Source: Pseudothermotoga sp. (GTDB lineage Bacteria; Thermotogota; Thermotogae; Thermotogales; DSM-5069). From it: DNA of 64,000 bases. The stretch's first letter is position 1. Each line of letters begins with the position of its first letter. The DNA lies in assembly GCA_025060105.1 (NCBI GenBank), contig JANXCS010000008.1, forward strand, positions 1 to 64,000. Reading direction: 5' to 3'. The position numbers and the translations under genes were made by a program. Under the pieces are notes generated by a model that saw only the letters and a list, made by a program, of their open reading frames with translations, searched no databases and was not told the DNA's origin. Shown here piece by piece: positions 8,957 through 17,700 of the stretch.

Positions 8957-9658
8957 ATGTCGAGCAAAGGCGGTGTGATCCTGCTCGACTTTGAGGGAAC
9001 GTACCTATTTCAAGAAAAACTCTCTGAGAAAGCCACACGGATCGATCTGAGCCACCTCAAATCTACCAAGTATATGTGCAATCGGGTGACTTTTGAGCGC
9101 GTCAGGAACGTTGTTGAGAAACGTCCCAAATTGGCATTTTTGAGCGATTCTGCTTATCATCACTTCACTTATCTTTTTTTGTCCATGATCGATGTTCCCT
9201 TCGAACTGGTTGTTCTCGACAACCATCGAGACGATATGAACAGGCACTCAGCTTTCCTCACATGTGATTCTTGGATAAAGAACTCAGAGAGATTGAAAAA
9301 TCTCAGGAAGGTACACATAATCAAAAAGAAAGACGAACTTCCAGATCGCGTTGAACATCCTGTCTATTTGAGCATAGACAAGGATGTCATATCGGATCAG
9401 TTCATTGAACTCGGTTGGGATCAGGGACAAATCGATCTTGATGAATTTTTCACGATGGTTCAGCACGTATGTGAGCGTTTCGAACTGCTCGGAGCTGACG
9501 TGTGCGGTGAACCAAGAGATCCATTTCAACTCAACGTCAGCGAACAGATCAACTTGCGTTTACTCGAGATCATTTTAAACGGTATAGAAAGAATTTTCAT
9601 TGAAACGACTTTTAAACTTTCTTCGGAGGCTCTCCTCTCTCAACGAAACTCATCGTGA
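8957..9658 (+). CDS. Compact arginase/ureohydrolase-fold protein
   Basis: 233 residues. Four motifs in order match the metal centre of the arginase/agmatinase superfamily: SDSAYHH (66-69 region, replacing GGDHS), LDNHRDD (D88, H90, D92, as in DAHxD), LSIDKDV (D141, D143, as in SxDxD) and GADVCGEP (E185). The fold would be an alpha/beta ureohydrolase with a binuclear Mn site. Length is well below the usual ~300 residues and there is no SxDxDxxDP continuation, so the true substrate may not be arginine or agmatine. The second ATG (8957) is preferred: GGGGG sits 6 nt upstream, whereas ATG 8951 abuts it. It overlaps the convergent MFS gene by 47 bp. Confidence 0.6.
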   Translation: MSSKGGVILLDFEGTYLFQEKLSEKATRIDLSHLKSTKYMCNRVTFERVRNVVEKRPKLAFLSDSAYHHFTYLFLSMIDVPFELVVLDNHRDDMNRHSAFLTCDSWIKNSERLKNLRKVHIIKKKDELPDRVEHPVYLSIDKDVISDQFIELGWDQGQIDLDEFFTMVQHVCERFELLGADVCGEPRDPFQLNVSEQINLRLLEIILNGIERIFIETTFKLSSEALLSQRNSS

Positions 9659-10853
9659 CCATTGAGAGGGACACGAATATGGCAGAAAAAATGAAGAGCG
9701 TCCAATATCCAAGGAGATCCAGTATCAGACCGGTGAGTGGTGGGGAAACTATGTTTGCAAGCATCGAAGAAAAATAGTAAAGCCCAGTGTAACCCCCCAC
9801 TTTCCAAGTTGGTGCCATGTCTAGGACCATCGGTAACGAGTTAACGTTGGTCAAAGCCCAACCGATACCACCAACTACGAACAGAAAGAGAAATGGCTCA
9901 ATCAATTGCTCTCCGCTCATTCTGAAAGACAAAAGTGTCCCGATCAAAAGACAGACGATCGTGCTGACCAAGCCAGCTAGTATCGTTCTTTTTCTACCAA
10001 ACTTTGCACCGATGTAACCTGCAGGCACTGAAAAAATCATGAAAGCAAGTGAAAGCATTCCAAGCATACCGGTGGCGATGTACTCCGGCAGATTCAGGTA
10101 AAATTTCGCATAACTGGTGAAGAACGTCTCGAGGGCGTTGAATCCCACGAACCACAGAAAGATAGAAAGAAGCATGAAAAAGAGACTTTTCTCTTTCGAA
10201 AACATAATCTCCTTCAAGTTCTCCACCAGTTCTGCATGACTTTTTGTAAAAGTCTCTCTCAATTTGAAGCCGGATCTGACATCTTTCTGAACAGGTTCTT
10301 TCACAAACAAAACAACGAAAAGATTCGCCAGAAGGAGTAAGACTGAACCAACGGCGAATGGATGGATCGGAGAAATCTGATACAAAAATCTTCCGGACAA
10401 ATAAGCTAACATGGCACCCAAGCCACCCATGAAGTTGATGATCCCATTGGCTTGGCTTCTGTATTCAGACGCTGTTGTGTCTGGCATGAGTGCAATCAAT
10501 GGAGATCTGAACAGTGCCATGGAGAAGTTCATGATGACGATGCTGAACGTTATGGCAGCAAAGTTCGAGTGCTTCCAAGAGATCGGTATGAGCAAGAAGA
10601 AGACTGCAGCCAACGGTGCTCCAATCAGAATGTACGGTTTTCTTCTTCCAAACTTTGTGAAAGTTTGATCGCTGAGTGCTCCAATGTAAGGCGTTAAAGC
10701 TACAGCGAAGATATTGTCTATGGTCATGTAAGTACCGACGATGAAAGAAGACAGACCAAAGGATTTGAGAAATATAGGAACGTACGCATTGTACAATGGC
10801 CAAACGATGTTTATACCAAAAAAACCAAAACCAAGAAGCCAAAACTTCAACAT
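9612..10853 (-). CDS. MFS transporter, sugar/cation symporter-like
   Basis: 413 residues with about 12 transmembrane helices. The loop 2-3 motif is GALSDQTFTKFGRRKPYIL, matching the GxxSDxxxxxxGRRKP(Y/F)I signature of the GPH/SLC45-type sugar:cation symporters. In the second half AKFGRRKTIL repeats a GRR loop. Transport of a glycoside by H+ or Na+ symport is the likely role. It lies directly downstream of the MBL-hydrolase gene (3 nt gap), so they are probably one transcript. Confidence 0.78.
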   Translation of the reverse strand: MLKFWLLGFGFFGINIVWPLYNAYVPIFLKSFGLSSFIVGTYMTIDNIFAVALTPYIGALSDQTFTKFGRRKPYILIGAPLAAVFFLLIPISWKHSNFAAITFSIVIMNFSMALFRSPLIALMPDTTASEYRSQANGIINFMGGLGAMLAYLSGRFLYQISPIHPFAVGSVLLLLANLFVVLFVKEPVQKDVRSGFKLRETFTKSHAELVENLKEIMFSKEKSLFFMLLSIFLWFVGFNALETFFTSYAKFYLNLPEYIATGMLGMLSLAFMIFSVPAGYIGAKFGRKRTILAGLVSTIVCLLIGTLLSFRMSGEQLIEPFLFLFVVGGIGWALTNVNSLPMVLDMAPTWKVGGYTGLYYFSSMLANIVSPPLTGLILDLLGYWTLFIFSAIFVSLSMVTMSFVERGEPPKKV

Positions 10854-10856
10854 GGC

Positions 10857-11597
10857 TCACACGATCATTCTGTCAAAATCGTTTGGAATTACGACCTCAC
10901 CTTCGAAGATTTCTTCAGCTTTCTTCTTCAACTCGACTATGTGTTCCTCCAGTTCTGGGCCAAGGTGAACTAGACAGAGAGTTTTTGCACCAGCCTCTTT
11001 AGCGATTCTTGCAGCGTCTTCTACACAAGTGTGACCCTCTTTCCTACCAGTTATGGTTTCACTGCACGTAGCTTCGTGTATCAATACATCAACGTTCTTC
11101 GATCGTTTAACCACTTCTTCACACGGTTCCGTATCGCTCGTATAAACGACAGAGGCGTTAAAAGTTGTGATCTTCAAGCCGAAATTCGGAACAGAATGTC
11201 TCACGGGAAAACTCTCCATCCTGAACGGTCCTTCAAAGAGTACAGACCCGACTCTGACAGGTACAAGCTCGATGGAAAAATCCCCTCGGACAAGGCCGTA
11301 AATCTTCAGAACTTGTTCCACATCGACTAAAAAATCTTCTCCAAGGTATACCTTGATGGAATCTTTACCTGAAAGCCTCAGCATCTCTAAAAGTGAAACA
11401 AGACCGTATGAATGATCTACATGTCGATGCGTTACTATGACGGCTTTCAAATTCATCGGATTGTATCCTGCTTTCAATAACTTTCCAAAGGCGTTACCAG
11501 GACAATCGACCAAGACGTCCTCGATCAAGAAAGATGTGTTATCTCGATGGACATTCGACACTGCCGCAGAAGTTCCCAAAAATATTATTCTCAACAT
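10857..11597 (-). CDS. MBL-fold hydrolase, ribonuclease Z-like
   Basis: 246-residue metallo-beta-lactamase-fold protein. It begins LRIIFLGTSAAV, has THRHVDH as the HxHxDH metal motif (~residues 58-64), KITTFNASVVYTSDT with the bridging Asp, VLIHEATC, and GHTCVEDAARIA with LVHLGP for the last His. This layout fits the RNase Z / ElaC-like group. A much longer ORF start exists upstream, but the GTS motif marks the natural N-terminus; ATG 11597 or the adjacent ATG 11600/TTG 11594 follow GGGTG. Substrate (tRNA 3' trailer or a small phosphodiester) is undetermined. Confidence 0.75.
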   Translation of the reverse strand: MLRIIFLGTSAAVSNVHRDNTSFLIEDVLVDCPGNAFGKLLKAGYNPMNLKAVIVTHRHVDHSYGLVSLLEMLRLSGKDSIKVYLGEDFLVDVEQVLKIYGLVRGDFSIELVPVRVGSVLFEGPFRMESFPVRHSVPNFGLKITTFNASVVYTSDTEPCEEVVKRSKNVDVLIHEATCSETITGRKEGHTCVEDAARIAKEAGAKTLCLVHLGPELEEHIVELKKKAEEIFEGEVVIPNDFDRMIV

Positions 11598-11673
11598 CAT
11601 CACCCAGATTCGATTATATTCTAAAGGAAACATCGGCCCGAGCGATAAAATATAGTGACGGAGGGTCAACGCA

Positions 11674-13209
11674 TTGAAGATCAGTTGGATCTTTTTGATC
11701 ATTTTCATTGCTTTGATCTTGCTGATCAATTCGTGTCAAAAAACAACCAACGATATTCCCGTAATGCTGTCGATCAATCCTCACACACCAACGCCGGGCA
11801 GTACTGTAACGATCGTTGTTGACACCTCGTTCAATATAGGTGTCACTCTGGCTGGCATCTCGATAGACGGTGTGATCGTGCACAGTGGCAATAGTGTGCC
11901 TCTCACTTACCAATGGCAACCACTTGAGGCGAAACAATACAAAATCCAAGGTTTCGTTGAAAACATCTTCGGTCAGAAAGGTGCTAGGGAGGTCATCGTG
12001 AAAGTTATCGATACGACCAACCCGATCATACAATCTCTCTCGGTGCTTCCCCAATATCCGGAGGAAAATTCTCCTGCGTACCTTTCTCTAGTTGTGAAAG
12101 ATCCAGAAGGTGCCCCTCTGAAGGTGGAAGTGACGATAGGTTCAATATCAAGAGTGATCGAGACGACCGAAAGGGCGATCGTTGTACCATTGCCTTCGTT
12201 ACCTCAAGGAACTTACCCACTGAACGTGTTAATCTCGACCAGCAACATCGCAATGACCGCTACCTCAACAATCTTGAGTGTCCTTCCGAAAGATACATCT
12301 TCCCCACAGATAAGTTTGAGTTTTGCCAAAAAAGTCTTTATAAAAAAGGAACCGGTGACCGCAAAGGTGCTGGTTCAAGATGATACGCAGATAAATTCCA
12401 TCAACGTAGAGGTGGATGGAAAAAATGTCTATTCAAAAACTTTTGGAAAGGCAGATTCGGTGGATCTGGCCTTGATGTTGGGTACTTTCAACGATAGTGG
12501 CTATCATTCGGTGACGGTCATATCAACCGATGGGAGGGGAAAAACCAGCGCTAAAGGTGATTATTTTGCGGTTGGAACTGGCCCAGCGGATGTAAAACTT
12601 AAAGTCAGCAACAACACTCCAGTTCCAGATGAACTTGTAAAACTTGAGGCCATAACGAACGAGCTCAGTGTAAAGAAAGTCAGCTTCTCTGTAGACTCCA
12701 CATCATTGACACCTGCTGCGAGTTTCACAGCTTTCTGGAAAGCTACTTTGCCTCCCACGCACACGCTTTCGGTGTTCCTCGAAACTGATGATGGCCGAGT
12801 TGGTCTCGATGCAGTGCAAGTTTATGTGGCAGATTATGAACCACCCAAGATCGATTCGTTCAGCATTGGTCCCCATTCGCTGAAGGAAGGTGCAATCACC
12901 ATAATCAATAGAGGTTATTACACCATCAAACTGTCGGTGAGCGACAGTTCAGGTTTACCATCTACCCCTTCAATCAACATTGCATTTTCGCCTACACCTT
13001 TGCTTCCCCCTTATACTCCACCTCCTACTGGTTACCTTGTTCCTTTGGTTCTAAGCAGCATGACTCCCGATACGAAGAAAGCTGAATACATCGGCGCGGA
13101 GGACCTGACTAAACTTGCGACCGGTACTTATTACGTGGTACCTTTGGGTATAATCGATATCTACAATAATCCTGTCAAAATCAAGCAGTTTGAAATCGTT
13201 TTGAAATAG
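11674..13209 (+). CDS. Predicted lipoprotein with Ig-like beta-sandwich repeats
   Basis: 511 residues. A lipoprotein signal runs to LLINSC, with Cys as the predicted lipidated residue. The rest is beta-rich and organised as about five bacterial Ig-like domains of 85-100 residues, recognisable by repeated phrases such as DTTNPIIQSLSV, DTSSPQISLSF and YEPPKIDSFSIG. A Pro-rich stretch (TPLLPPYTPPPTGY) lies near the C-terminus. It is probably attached to the outer sheath or inner-membrane outer face and may serve as an adhesive or scaffold. The TTG start follows GGAGGGT. No enzymatic domain seen. Confidence 0.7.
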   Translation: MKISWIFLIIFIALILLINSCQKTTNDIPVMLSINPHTPTPGSTVTIVVDTSFNIGVTLAGISIDGVIVHSGNSVPLTYQWQPLEAKQYKIQGFVENIFGQKGAREVIVKVIDTTNPIIQSLSVLPQYPEENSPAYLSLVVKDPEGAPLKVEVTIGSISRVIETTERAIVVPLPSLPQGTYPLNVLISTSNIAMTATSTILSVLPKDTSSPQISLSFAKKVFIKKEPVTAKVLVQDDTQINSINVEVDGKNVYSKTFGKADSVDLALMLGTFNDSGYHSVTVISTDGRGKTSAKGDYFAVGTGPADVKLKVSNNTPVPDELVKLEAITNELSVKKVSFSVDSTSLTPAASFTAFWKATLPPTHTLSVFLETDDGRVGLDAVQVYVADYEPPKIDSFSIGPHSLKEGAITIINRGYYTIKLSVSDSSGLPSTPSINIAFSPTPLLPPYTPPPTGYLVPLVLSSMTPDTKKAEYIGAEDLTKLATGTYYVVPLGIIDIYNNPVKIKQFEIVLK

Positions 13210-13258
13210 AGTCCTCATCCGGTAAAATTTGATCAAGAATGCGAAGGGGGGAAAATTC

Positions 13259-13588
13259 ATGAACAAACTTTTCAGAGAATTCATTGCTTTCCTTAAACAG
13301 TACAACGTCATAGGTCTGGCTGTGGCGATCATCATAGGGGGTAAACTCAATCAGTTCGTGAGCTCTTTCGTCAACGATCTTCTGATGCCTCTAGTTTTTC
13401 AACCTGCTTTGAGAATGGCCAAGGTGGAATCCATAGAACAACTCCAATATAAAGCCATCTACTGGGGTAAGGTCATATCGGCAGGTATCGATTTCGTTAT
13501 AGTTGCGTTCATCGTGTTCATGCTCATAAGAACCATGAACAAAGCTGCAGAAGTTGCTAAGAAAAAACAAGCTGAAAGAAATCACTGA
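13259..13588 (+). CDS. mscL: Large-conductance mechanosensitive channel MscL
   Basis: 109 residues. The N-terminal amphipathic segment FREFIAFLKQYNVIGLAVAIIIGG and FVSSFVNDLLMPL match the MscL first transmembrane helix. A second helix (IDFVIVAFIVFMLIRTMNK) and a Lys-rich cytoplasmic tail follow. Five subunits form a membrane-tension-gated pore that releases solutes on hypo-osmotic shock. The periplasmic loop is short. The ATG at 13259 follows a strong GGGGGGAAAA region. It stands alone between a lipoprotein gene and a convergent gene. Confidence 0.85.
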   Translation: MNKLFREFIAFLKQYNVIGLAVAIIIGGKLNQFVSSFVNDLLMPLVFQPALRMAKVESIEQLQYKAIYWGKVISAGIDFVIVAFIVFMLIRTMNKAAEVAKKKQAERNH

Positions 13589-13652
13589 TTTTTCCTAACC
13601 TTCTAAACAGTGTGTCAAATGAATGCTACAATTGCTGGGGTTCGATCAAAGT

Positions 13653-14843
13653 TCAGTTTTTGATCTCTCCATTTTTGTTTGTTCTCAGCATGTACACATC
13701 CATGCCACCAGTTCCCATTGATGCGGTGTCCCCAACGATCATGAAACCATCTGGGAGAGCTTGAACACCATAAGCCGTATCGAGCTTACCACCACCATGG
13801 TTTTTGATCCACTGAATCTCACCTTTGAAACCGATTTTGATCAGATAAGCATCGTCCAACAAAGAGTTCAACGGTATACCATGACCAACGATCAAATATC
13901 CATCGGACGTCTCAACTACAGAGCGTGCCGTGTGTGGCGTGGGAGTTTCTATGACCTTCTCCCATTCAACTTCACCGTTTTTCGAAAATTTGATTATGTA
14001 ATAATTACTCAAGAACTGCTGCGATTCACGCCATCCTACAGCTACATGACCACCATCGGTGGTTCTCAAAACCCTACGCAAGCCATCTTCATAAGGTCCA
14101 CCTAACGTTTTTTCTTTCAACACCTCTCCATTCTCTTTCAACCACACAACGTAGGCATCATAGTTGCCAACCCATTTGCCGGATTTATCAATGGTACCAG
14201 AAACACCTGACATACCCACCGCGATGAAACCGCTCGACGTTCGTTCTATCCACGAAAAAGTTTCATTCGCTTCACCACCGTAGTCTTTTTGCCAAAGGAT
14301 TTTGCCCGTCGTATCTATCTTGATCAGATAAGCCTGGCGAGCCTTCTCTTGTATTGACATCGTGCTGCCGGCGATGATGAATCCATCCTCCACCACCAAG
14401 ATACAACTCGCAATGTCATCTTGAAGGCCTCCGTAAGTCTTCTGCCACAAACTGTTCCCGTTCTCATCGATCTTGACAACATAAACATCGCTCTTACCGG
14501 TATCGGTTGACCTCGTCCAACCTGCAATTAAGTATCCATCTTTAGCTTTGACTACGCAGTTTGCTGAATCATCGTCGCTGCCTCCAAAAGTTTTGTACCA
14601 AACCACTTGCCCACGCTGATCGACTTTCAAAACTAGTACATCGAACTTTCCAGCGCCGTAAGAAGATGTGGCACCCACGATGAGAAAATTGCCATCGGTT
14701 GTAACGATCACATCCCGAGCGTAATCAAGATTATTACCACCGAACGATTTTTGCCAAGTTGTTTGTGCGAATGTACTGGCAAAAACAAGTAAGAAAAGTA
14801 AAAAAGTAATTTTGATCAACTCAACCTGAAGTTTTGAGCGCAA
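13653..14843 (-). CDS. Secreted beta-propeller-like repeat protein
   Basis: 396 residues with an N-terminal signal peptide ending near ASTFAQ. The mature part is at least six repeats of about 50 residues built on the pattern W-x-K-x-(F/Y)-GG...D-x-A-x-x-(V/I)...DG-(F/Y)-(I/V)-(I/V)-(A/V)-G-x-T-x-S...D-x-(Y/L)-(V/L)-x-K-(I/V)-D. This repeat family is found in bacterial and archaeal exported proteins and is expected to fold as a beta-propeller. No catalytic residues are evident, so binding or surface structure is likely. The start is a TTG after GGGGTGATG. It lies downstream of the S24 regulator on the same strand. Confidence 0.7.
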   Translation of the reverse strand: MRSKLQVELIKITFLLFLLVFASTFAQTTWQKSFGGNNLDYARDVIVTTDGNFLIVGATSSYGAGKFDVLVLKVDQRGQVVWYKTFGGSDDDSANCVVKAKDGYLIAGWTRSTDTGKSDVYVVKIDENGNSLWQKTYGGLQDDIASCILVVEDGFIIAGSTMSIQEKARQAYLIKIDTTGKILWQKDYGGEANETFSWIERTSSGFIAVGMSGVSGTIDKSGKWVGNYDAYVVWLKENGEVLKEKTLGGPYEDGLRRVLRTTDGGHVAVGWRESQQFLSNYYIIKFSKNGEVEWEKVIETPTPHTARSVVETSDGYLIVGHGIPLNSLLDDAYLIKIGFKGEIQWIKNHGGGKLDTAYGVQALPDGFMIVGDTASMGTGGMDVYMLRTNKNGEIKN

Positions 14844-14949
14844 AAATCATCACCCCTATCCCATGATCCACTCGGCATATTAGAAAATCATTAGAAAAAC
14901 ATGCATGATTAAAACTATGAGGCAAAGAGGGCAGATTCACATTAATCAA

Positions 14950-15579
14950 TCATTGCTCTCGGTGTCTGAGCTTTTTTGGACGTGGGATACGCCTGATTTC
15001 GACGACTTTCCCGATGAGCTGAAAGCGTTCTAGTTTTTCGATAAAAATAGGAGCATACTCAGTGTTGTCGTTCAAGAGCATGATATCGTTATCGGCTTTG
15101 AAAAAGCGCTTCACACGAATAACATTCATGTACAAGCCCACGACAATTTCGCCGTTTTGAATTTCGTCGATCGATGTGCGTTTGACGAACACGACATCTC
15201 CATCGCGTATTTCTGGTTCCATACCTTTATCATGGACTATAAAAGCACAATCAACGTCTACGATGTCGGTTGGGACGAGCTTGATTGGCTCTAGCGAACC
15301 TGGAAAAGTTTCGCTTTCAACGGCCATATTTGTATCGTAGACTGGTACCAACTTCCGTGCGGTTGGCAAAGGGATGGGAATGACTTCATCATCGCTGAAA
15401 AAATACTTGACATCAACTCCGAGTGCTCCCGCTATTTTGTACAGCATGCTGATAGTGATGGCTCTTTTATCGCGTTCGTAGTACGACACTGTGGTTTGAT
15501 CCACTCCAAGCCTTTTTGCTAGTTCTGCCTGACTGATACCCAACTTTGTACGCAACTCACGGATCTTTTTTCCAATCAT
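14950..15579 (-). CDS. XRE-family regulator with S24/LexA-like C-domain lacking catalytic Ser
   Basis: 209 residues. Residues 1-60 are a classical XRE helix-turn-helix (IRELRTKLGISQAELAKRLG, DQTTVSYYERDKR). Residues 75-195 fit the S24 peptidase fold. In LexA/CI-type proteins the catalytic Ser lies in a (D)SMEP..xDGD motif; here it reads DKGMEPEIRDGD, with Gly119 at the Ser position. The Lys of the dyad is kept (VIRVKRF, Lys157). Self-cleavage is therefore not expected, and the domain would serve for dimerisation or sensing. An iteron array lies about 100-140 bp upstream, a likely self-regulatory site. Confidence 0.82.
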   Translation of the reverse strand: MIGKKIRELRTKLGISQAELAKRLGVDQTTVSYYERDKRAITISMLYKIAGALGVDVKYFFSDDEVIPIPLPTARKLVPVYDTNMAVESETFPGSLEPIKLVPTDIVDVDCAFIVHDKGMEPEIRDGDVVFVKRTSIDEIQNGEIVVGLYMNVIRVKRFFKADNDIMLLNDNTEYAPIFIEKLERFQLIGKVVEIRRIPRPKKLRHREQ

Positions 15580-15672
15580 AATACTCTCCCCATAAACATT
15601 ATCTCACCGTATGATCTTCCATCAAAGGTTTTTAGCTTTAATTTCATATTCTTGCTACTTGACCAAAAAATC

Positions 15673-15721
15673 GTATCAACACTACCATGATTCTATCATG
15701 ATTCTATCATGATTCTGATAC
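15673..15721. promoter_or_regulatory. 11-bp iteron array, candidate operator of the S24 regulator
   Basis: Three tandem 11-bp units CATGATTCTAT (15686-15696, 15697-15707, and 15708-15718 with a variant end) are flanked by an outer inverted pair, GTATCA (15673-15678) and TGATAC (15716-15721). The inner ATCATGAT is itself palindromic. An 11-bp period puts every unit on one face of the helix. It lies upstream of the divergently unoccupied S24 regulator gene, suggesting cooperative operator binding. Confidence 0.55.
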
Positions 15722-15996
15722 CACCTACAAAAAGTCTTTGTAACCATAAGAGAAACACTTCCATACGCAATCTTCGATCCGAGTCTTGTGATTCGATAAC
15801 TTACAGCAAGTCTGCCTTTGGTTTCCAACCGATCTGTTCAAAAATCGAATCGAAAACTGAACCGAGGGCCTAATCTTAATAATTCCCCTTGCGAAAAAAT
15901 TACACACAGAGTGAGATGTTACCCTCGACCGGAAAAATCAGTCTAGAGGATTTCGAAAGACAATCAGTCGATACATAGAAAATTTAGAGGTTCATC

Positions 15997-16028
15997 TAAA
16001 AAAGAGGGGATACCGTTTCGGTATCCCC
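15997..16028 (-). terminator. Terminator of tRNA-fMet
   Basis: GGGGATACC (16006-16014) pairs with GGTATCCCC (16020-16028) around GTTTC. On the minus strand it is followed by TCTTTTTTAG. It lies directly downstream of the initiator tRNA. Confidence 0.85.
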
Positions 16029-16036
16029 TACTTAAC

Positions 16037-16113
<77 letters not shown>

Positions 16114-16125
16114 ACGCCGTTTTAC

Positions 16126-16154
16126 ATATTAGCACAGGCTTGGTTCGCTGTCAA
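16126..16154 (-). promoter_or_regulatory. Promoter of tRNA-fMet
   Basis: On the minus strand, a consensus TTGACA (16154-16149) and TAATAT (16131-16126) are exactly 17 bp apart, 12 bp before the tRNA 5' end. Confidence 0.8.
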
Positions 16155-16342
16155 GTTTTTCCAAGATCGAAAGTTTGTGAAAATCTCTCTCAAAACTATC
16201 CATCGAAGTGATGTGTTTCGTGTAATTTTACTCATCGTTTCTCACTTTCTCAACGTGCATGTCAAAGACTGTTAAGCTCAAGAAGTTATGATTTTTGGTG
16301 TCTTTTTGCTTTTGTCATTCTTACCTGTGGGAGGGAGAAAGG

Positions 16343-17677
16343 ATGGAGAAGCTCTTTCGTTTGAAAGAGCAAGGTACAACGGTGCGTCGTGAAATCATCG
16401 CTGGAGTGACTACCTTTTTAACAATGGCCTACATCGTGTTCGTGAACCCTTCGATCCTCATCAATGTTATTCCTGGAGCAACCCCTGGAAGTGATCTCTA
16501 TACACAGTTCTTCGGAGCGTTCATGGTCGCGACGATTTTTGGCTCAGTTATCGCTACGCTCATCGTGGGTTTATATGCGAATTATCCTTTCGCACTCGCC
16601 CCAGGCATGGGTTTGAATGCCTATTTCGCTTTTACGGTGTGCCTCAAGATGGGTATCGATTGGAGAGTGGCACTCGCGGCGGTGTTCGTGGAGGGTATCA
16701 TCTTCATAGTGTTGACGATCACCGGAGCGAGAACTTTCGTGATAAAGGCGATACCAACCTCGGTGAAACTCGCGACAGGTGCTGGCATAGGTTTGTTCAT
16801 CGCCTTCATAGGTTTGAAGAGCGCAGGTATAGTGATCAGTGATCCTGCAACCTTTGTGAGCCTTGGTCACATGACTGATCCGAACGTTTTGGTTGCGATC
16901 ATAGGCTTTTTCATCATCGCGGCATTGTTTGCGATGAAAGTACCGGGCGCGATCATGATAGGCATTCTTGCTTGCACGGTCATAGGAGCTTTGCCAATTT
17001 TTGGTGTAACGAAGTATCAAGGTATCGTTGGAAAGATTCCAAGTGTGGCACCAACGTTCATGAAGATGGATTTCAATTTACAAGCGCTGGGTAGTGCAAC
17101 TTTCTGGATGGTCGTTTTCACGTTCTTTTTTGTGGATTTCTTCGACACAGTGGGAACCTTAACGGGTTTGGCTGAATCTACAGGTTTTGTGAAAAACGGT
17201 GAATTTCCAAGGGCTTCAAGAGCTTACCTTGCCGATGCCGTTGGAACTTCCGTTGGCGCGATGTTTGGAACTTCCACGGTTACCACTTACATAGAGAGCA
17301 GTGCAGGTATCGCCGAAGGCGGAAGAACTGGTCTGACGGCTGTTACCGTCGCGGTTTTGATGCTCTTGATGCTCTTCTTCTCACCTTTAGCGATGACAGT
17401 CCCAGCTGCAGCGACAGCTCCAGCGTTGGTTTTCGTTGGTGTGCTGATGATGAAAAGTTTGAAGAAAGTTGACTGGGACGATGTGACAGAATCCATACCA
17501 GCTTTCATAACTTTGTTGATGATGCCACTCACCTACTCCATCGCGAACGGTATAGCACTCGGTATCGTTACTTATCCTATCGTCAAGCTTCTTTCAGGTA
17601 AAGGTAAACAGGTGCATTGGTTCACATGGGTTCTTGCGATCCTCTTCGTTTTCTATCTTGTGTTTCTAAGAGAGTGA
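16343..17677 (+). CDS. NCS2/AzgA-type purine permease
   Basis: 444 residues, about 12-14 helices. The start REIIAGVTTFLTMAYIVFVN and the motifs FALAPGMGLNAYFAFTV, GIGLFIAFIGLKSAGI, FFFVDFFDTVGTLTGLAE and GTSTVTTYIESSAGIAEGG are characteristic of the AzgA/PbuG-like branch. These proton symporters import adenine, guanine or hypoxanthine. The ATG at 16343 is used because GGGAGGGAGAAAGG precedes it. The 230-bp leader (16114-16342) shows no purine riboswitch I can recognise. A strong hairpin ends the gene. Confidence 0.88.
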   Translation: MEKLFRLKEQGTTVRREIIAGVTTFLTMAYIVFVNPSILINVIPGATPGSDLYTQFFGAFMVATIFGSVIATLIVGLYANYPFALAPGMGLNAYFAFTVCLKMGIDWRVALAAVFVEGIIFIVLTITGARTFVIKAIPTSVKLATGAGIGLFIAFIGLKSAGIVISDPATFVSLGHMTDPNVLVAIIGFFIIAALFAMKVPGAIMIGILACTVIGALPIFGVTKYQGIVGKIPSVAPTFMKMDFNLQALGSATFWMVVFTFFFVDFFDTVGTLTGLAESTGFVKNGEFPRASRAYLADAVGTSVGAMFGTSTVTTYIESSAGIAEGGRTGLTAVTVAVLMLLMLFFSPLAMTVPAAATAPALVFVGVLMMKSLKKVDWDDVTESIPAFITLLMMPLTYSIANGIALGIVTYPIVKLLSGKGKQVHWFTWVLAILFVFYLVFLRE

Positions 17678-17700
17678 AAGCGGGCACCTATGCCCGCTTT
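17677..17700. terminator. Bidirectional terminator between purine permease and ABC genes
   Basis: AAAGCGGGCA (17677-17686) pairs with TGCCCGCTTT (17691-17700), with a 4-nt loop. It is A-rich on the left and T-rich on the right, so it can stop transcription from both convergent genes. It touches both stop codons. Confidence 0.8.

Larger units (their letters stand above)
15580..16036. other. Intergenic region, no supported gene
   Basis: About 450 bp between the S24 regulator and tRNA-fMet. It contains the 11-bp iterons at 15686-15718 and, at its right end, the tRNA terminator. Between 15722 and 15990 I see only weak short reading frames with no ribosome binding site and no recognisable RNA fold. 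An unannotated small RNA cannot be excluded. Confidence 0.6.

Noticed and set aside
15725-15907. 60-residue minus-strand frame in the S24-tRNA gap
   Set aside because: No ribosome binding site, odd composition and no family resemblance.
16114-16342. Possible purine riboswitch ahead of the permease gene
   Set aside because: I could not find the conserved three-way junction loop sequences or an expression-platform hairpin.
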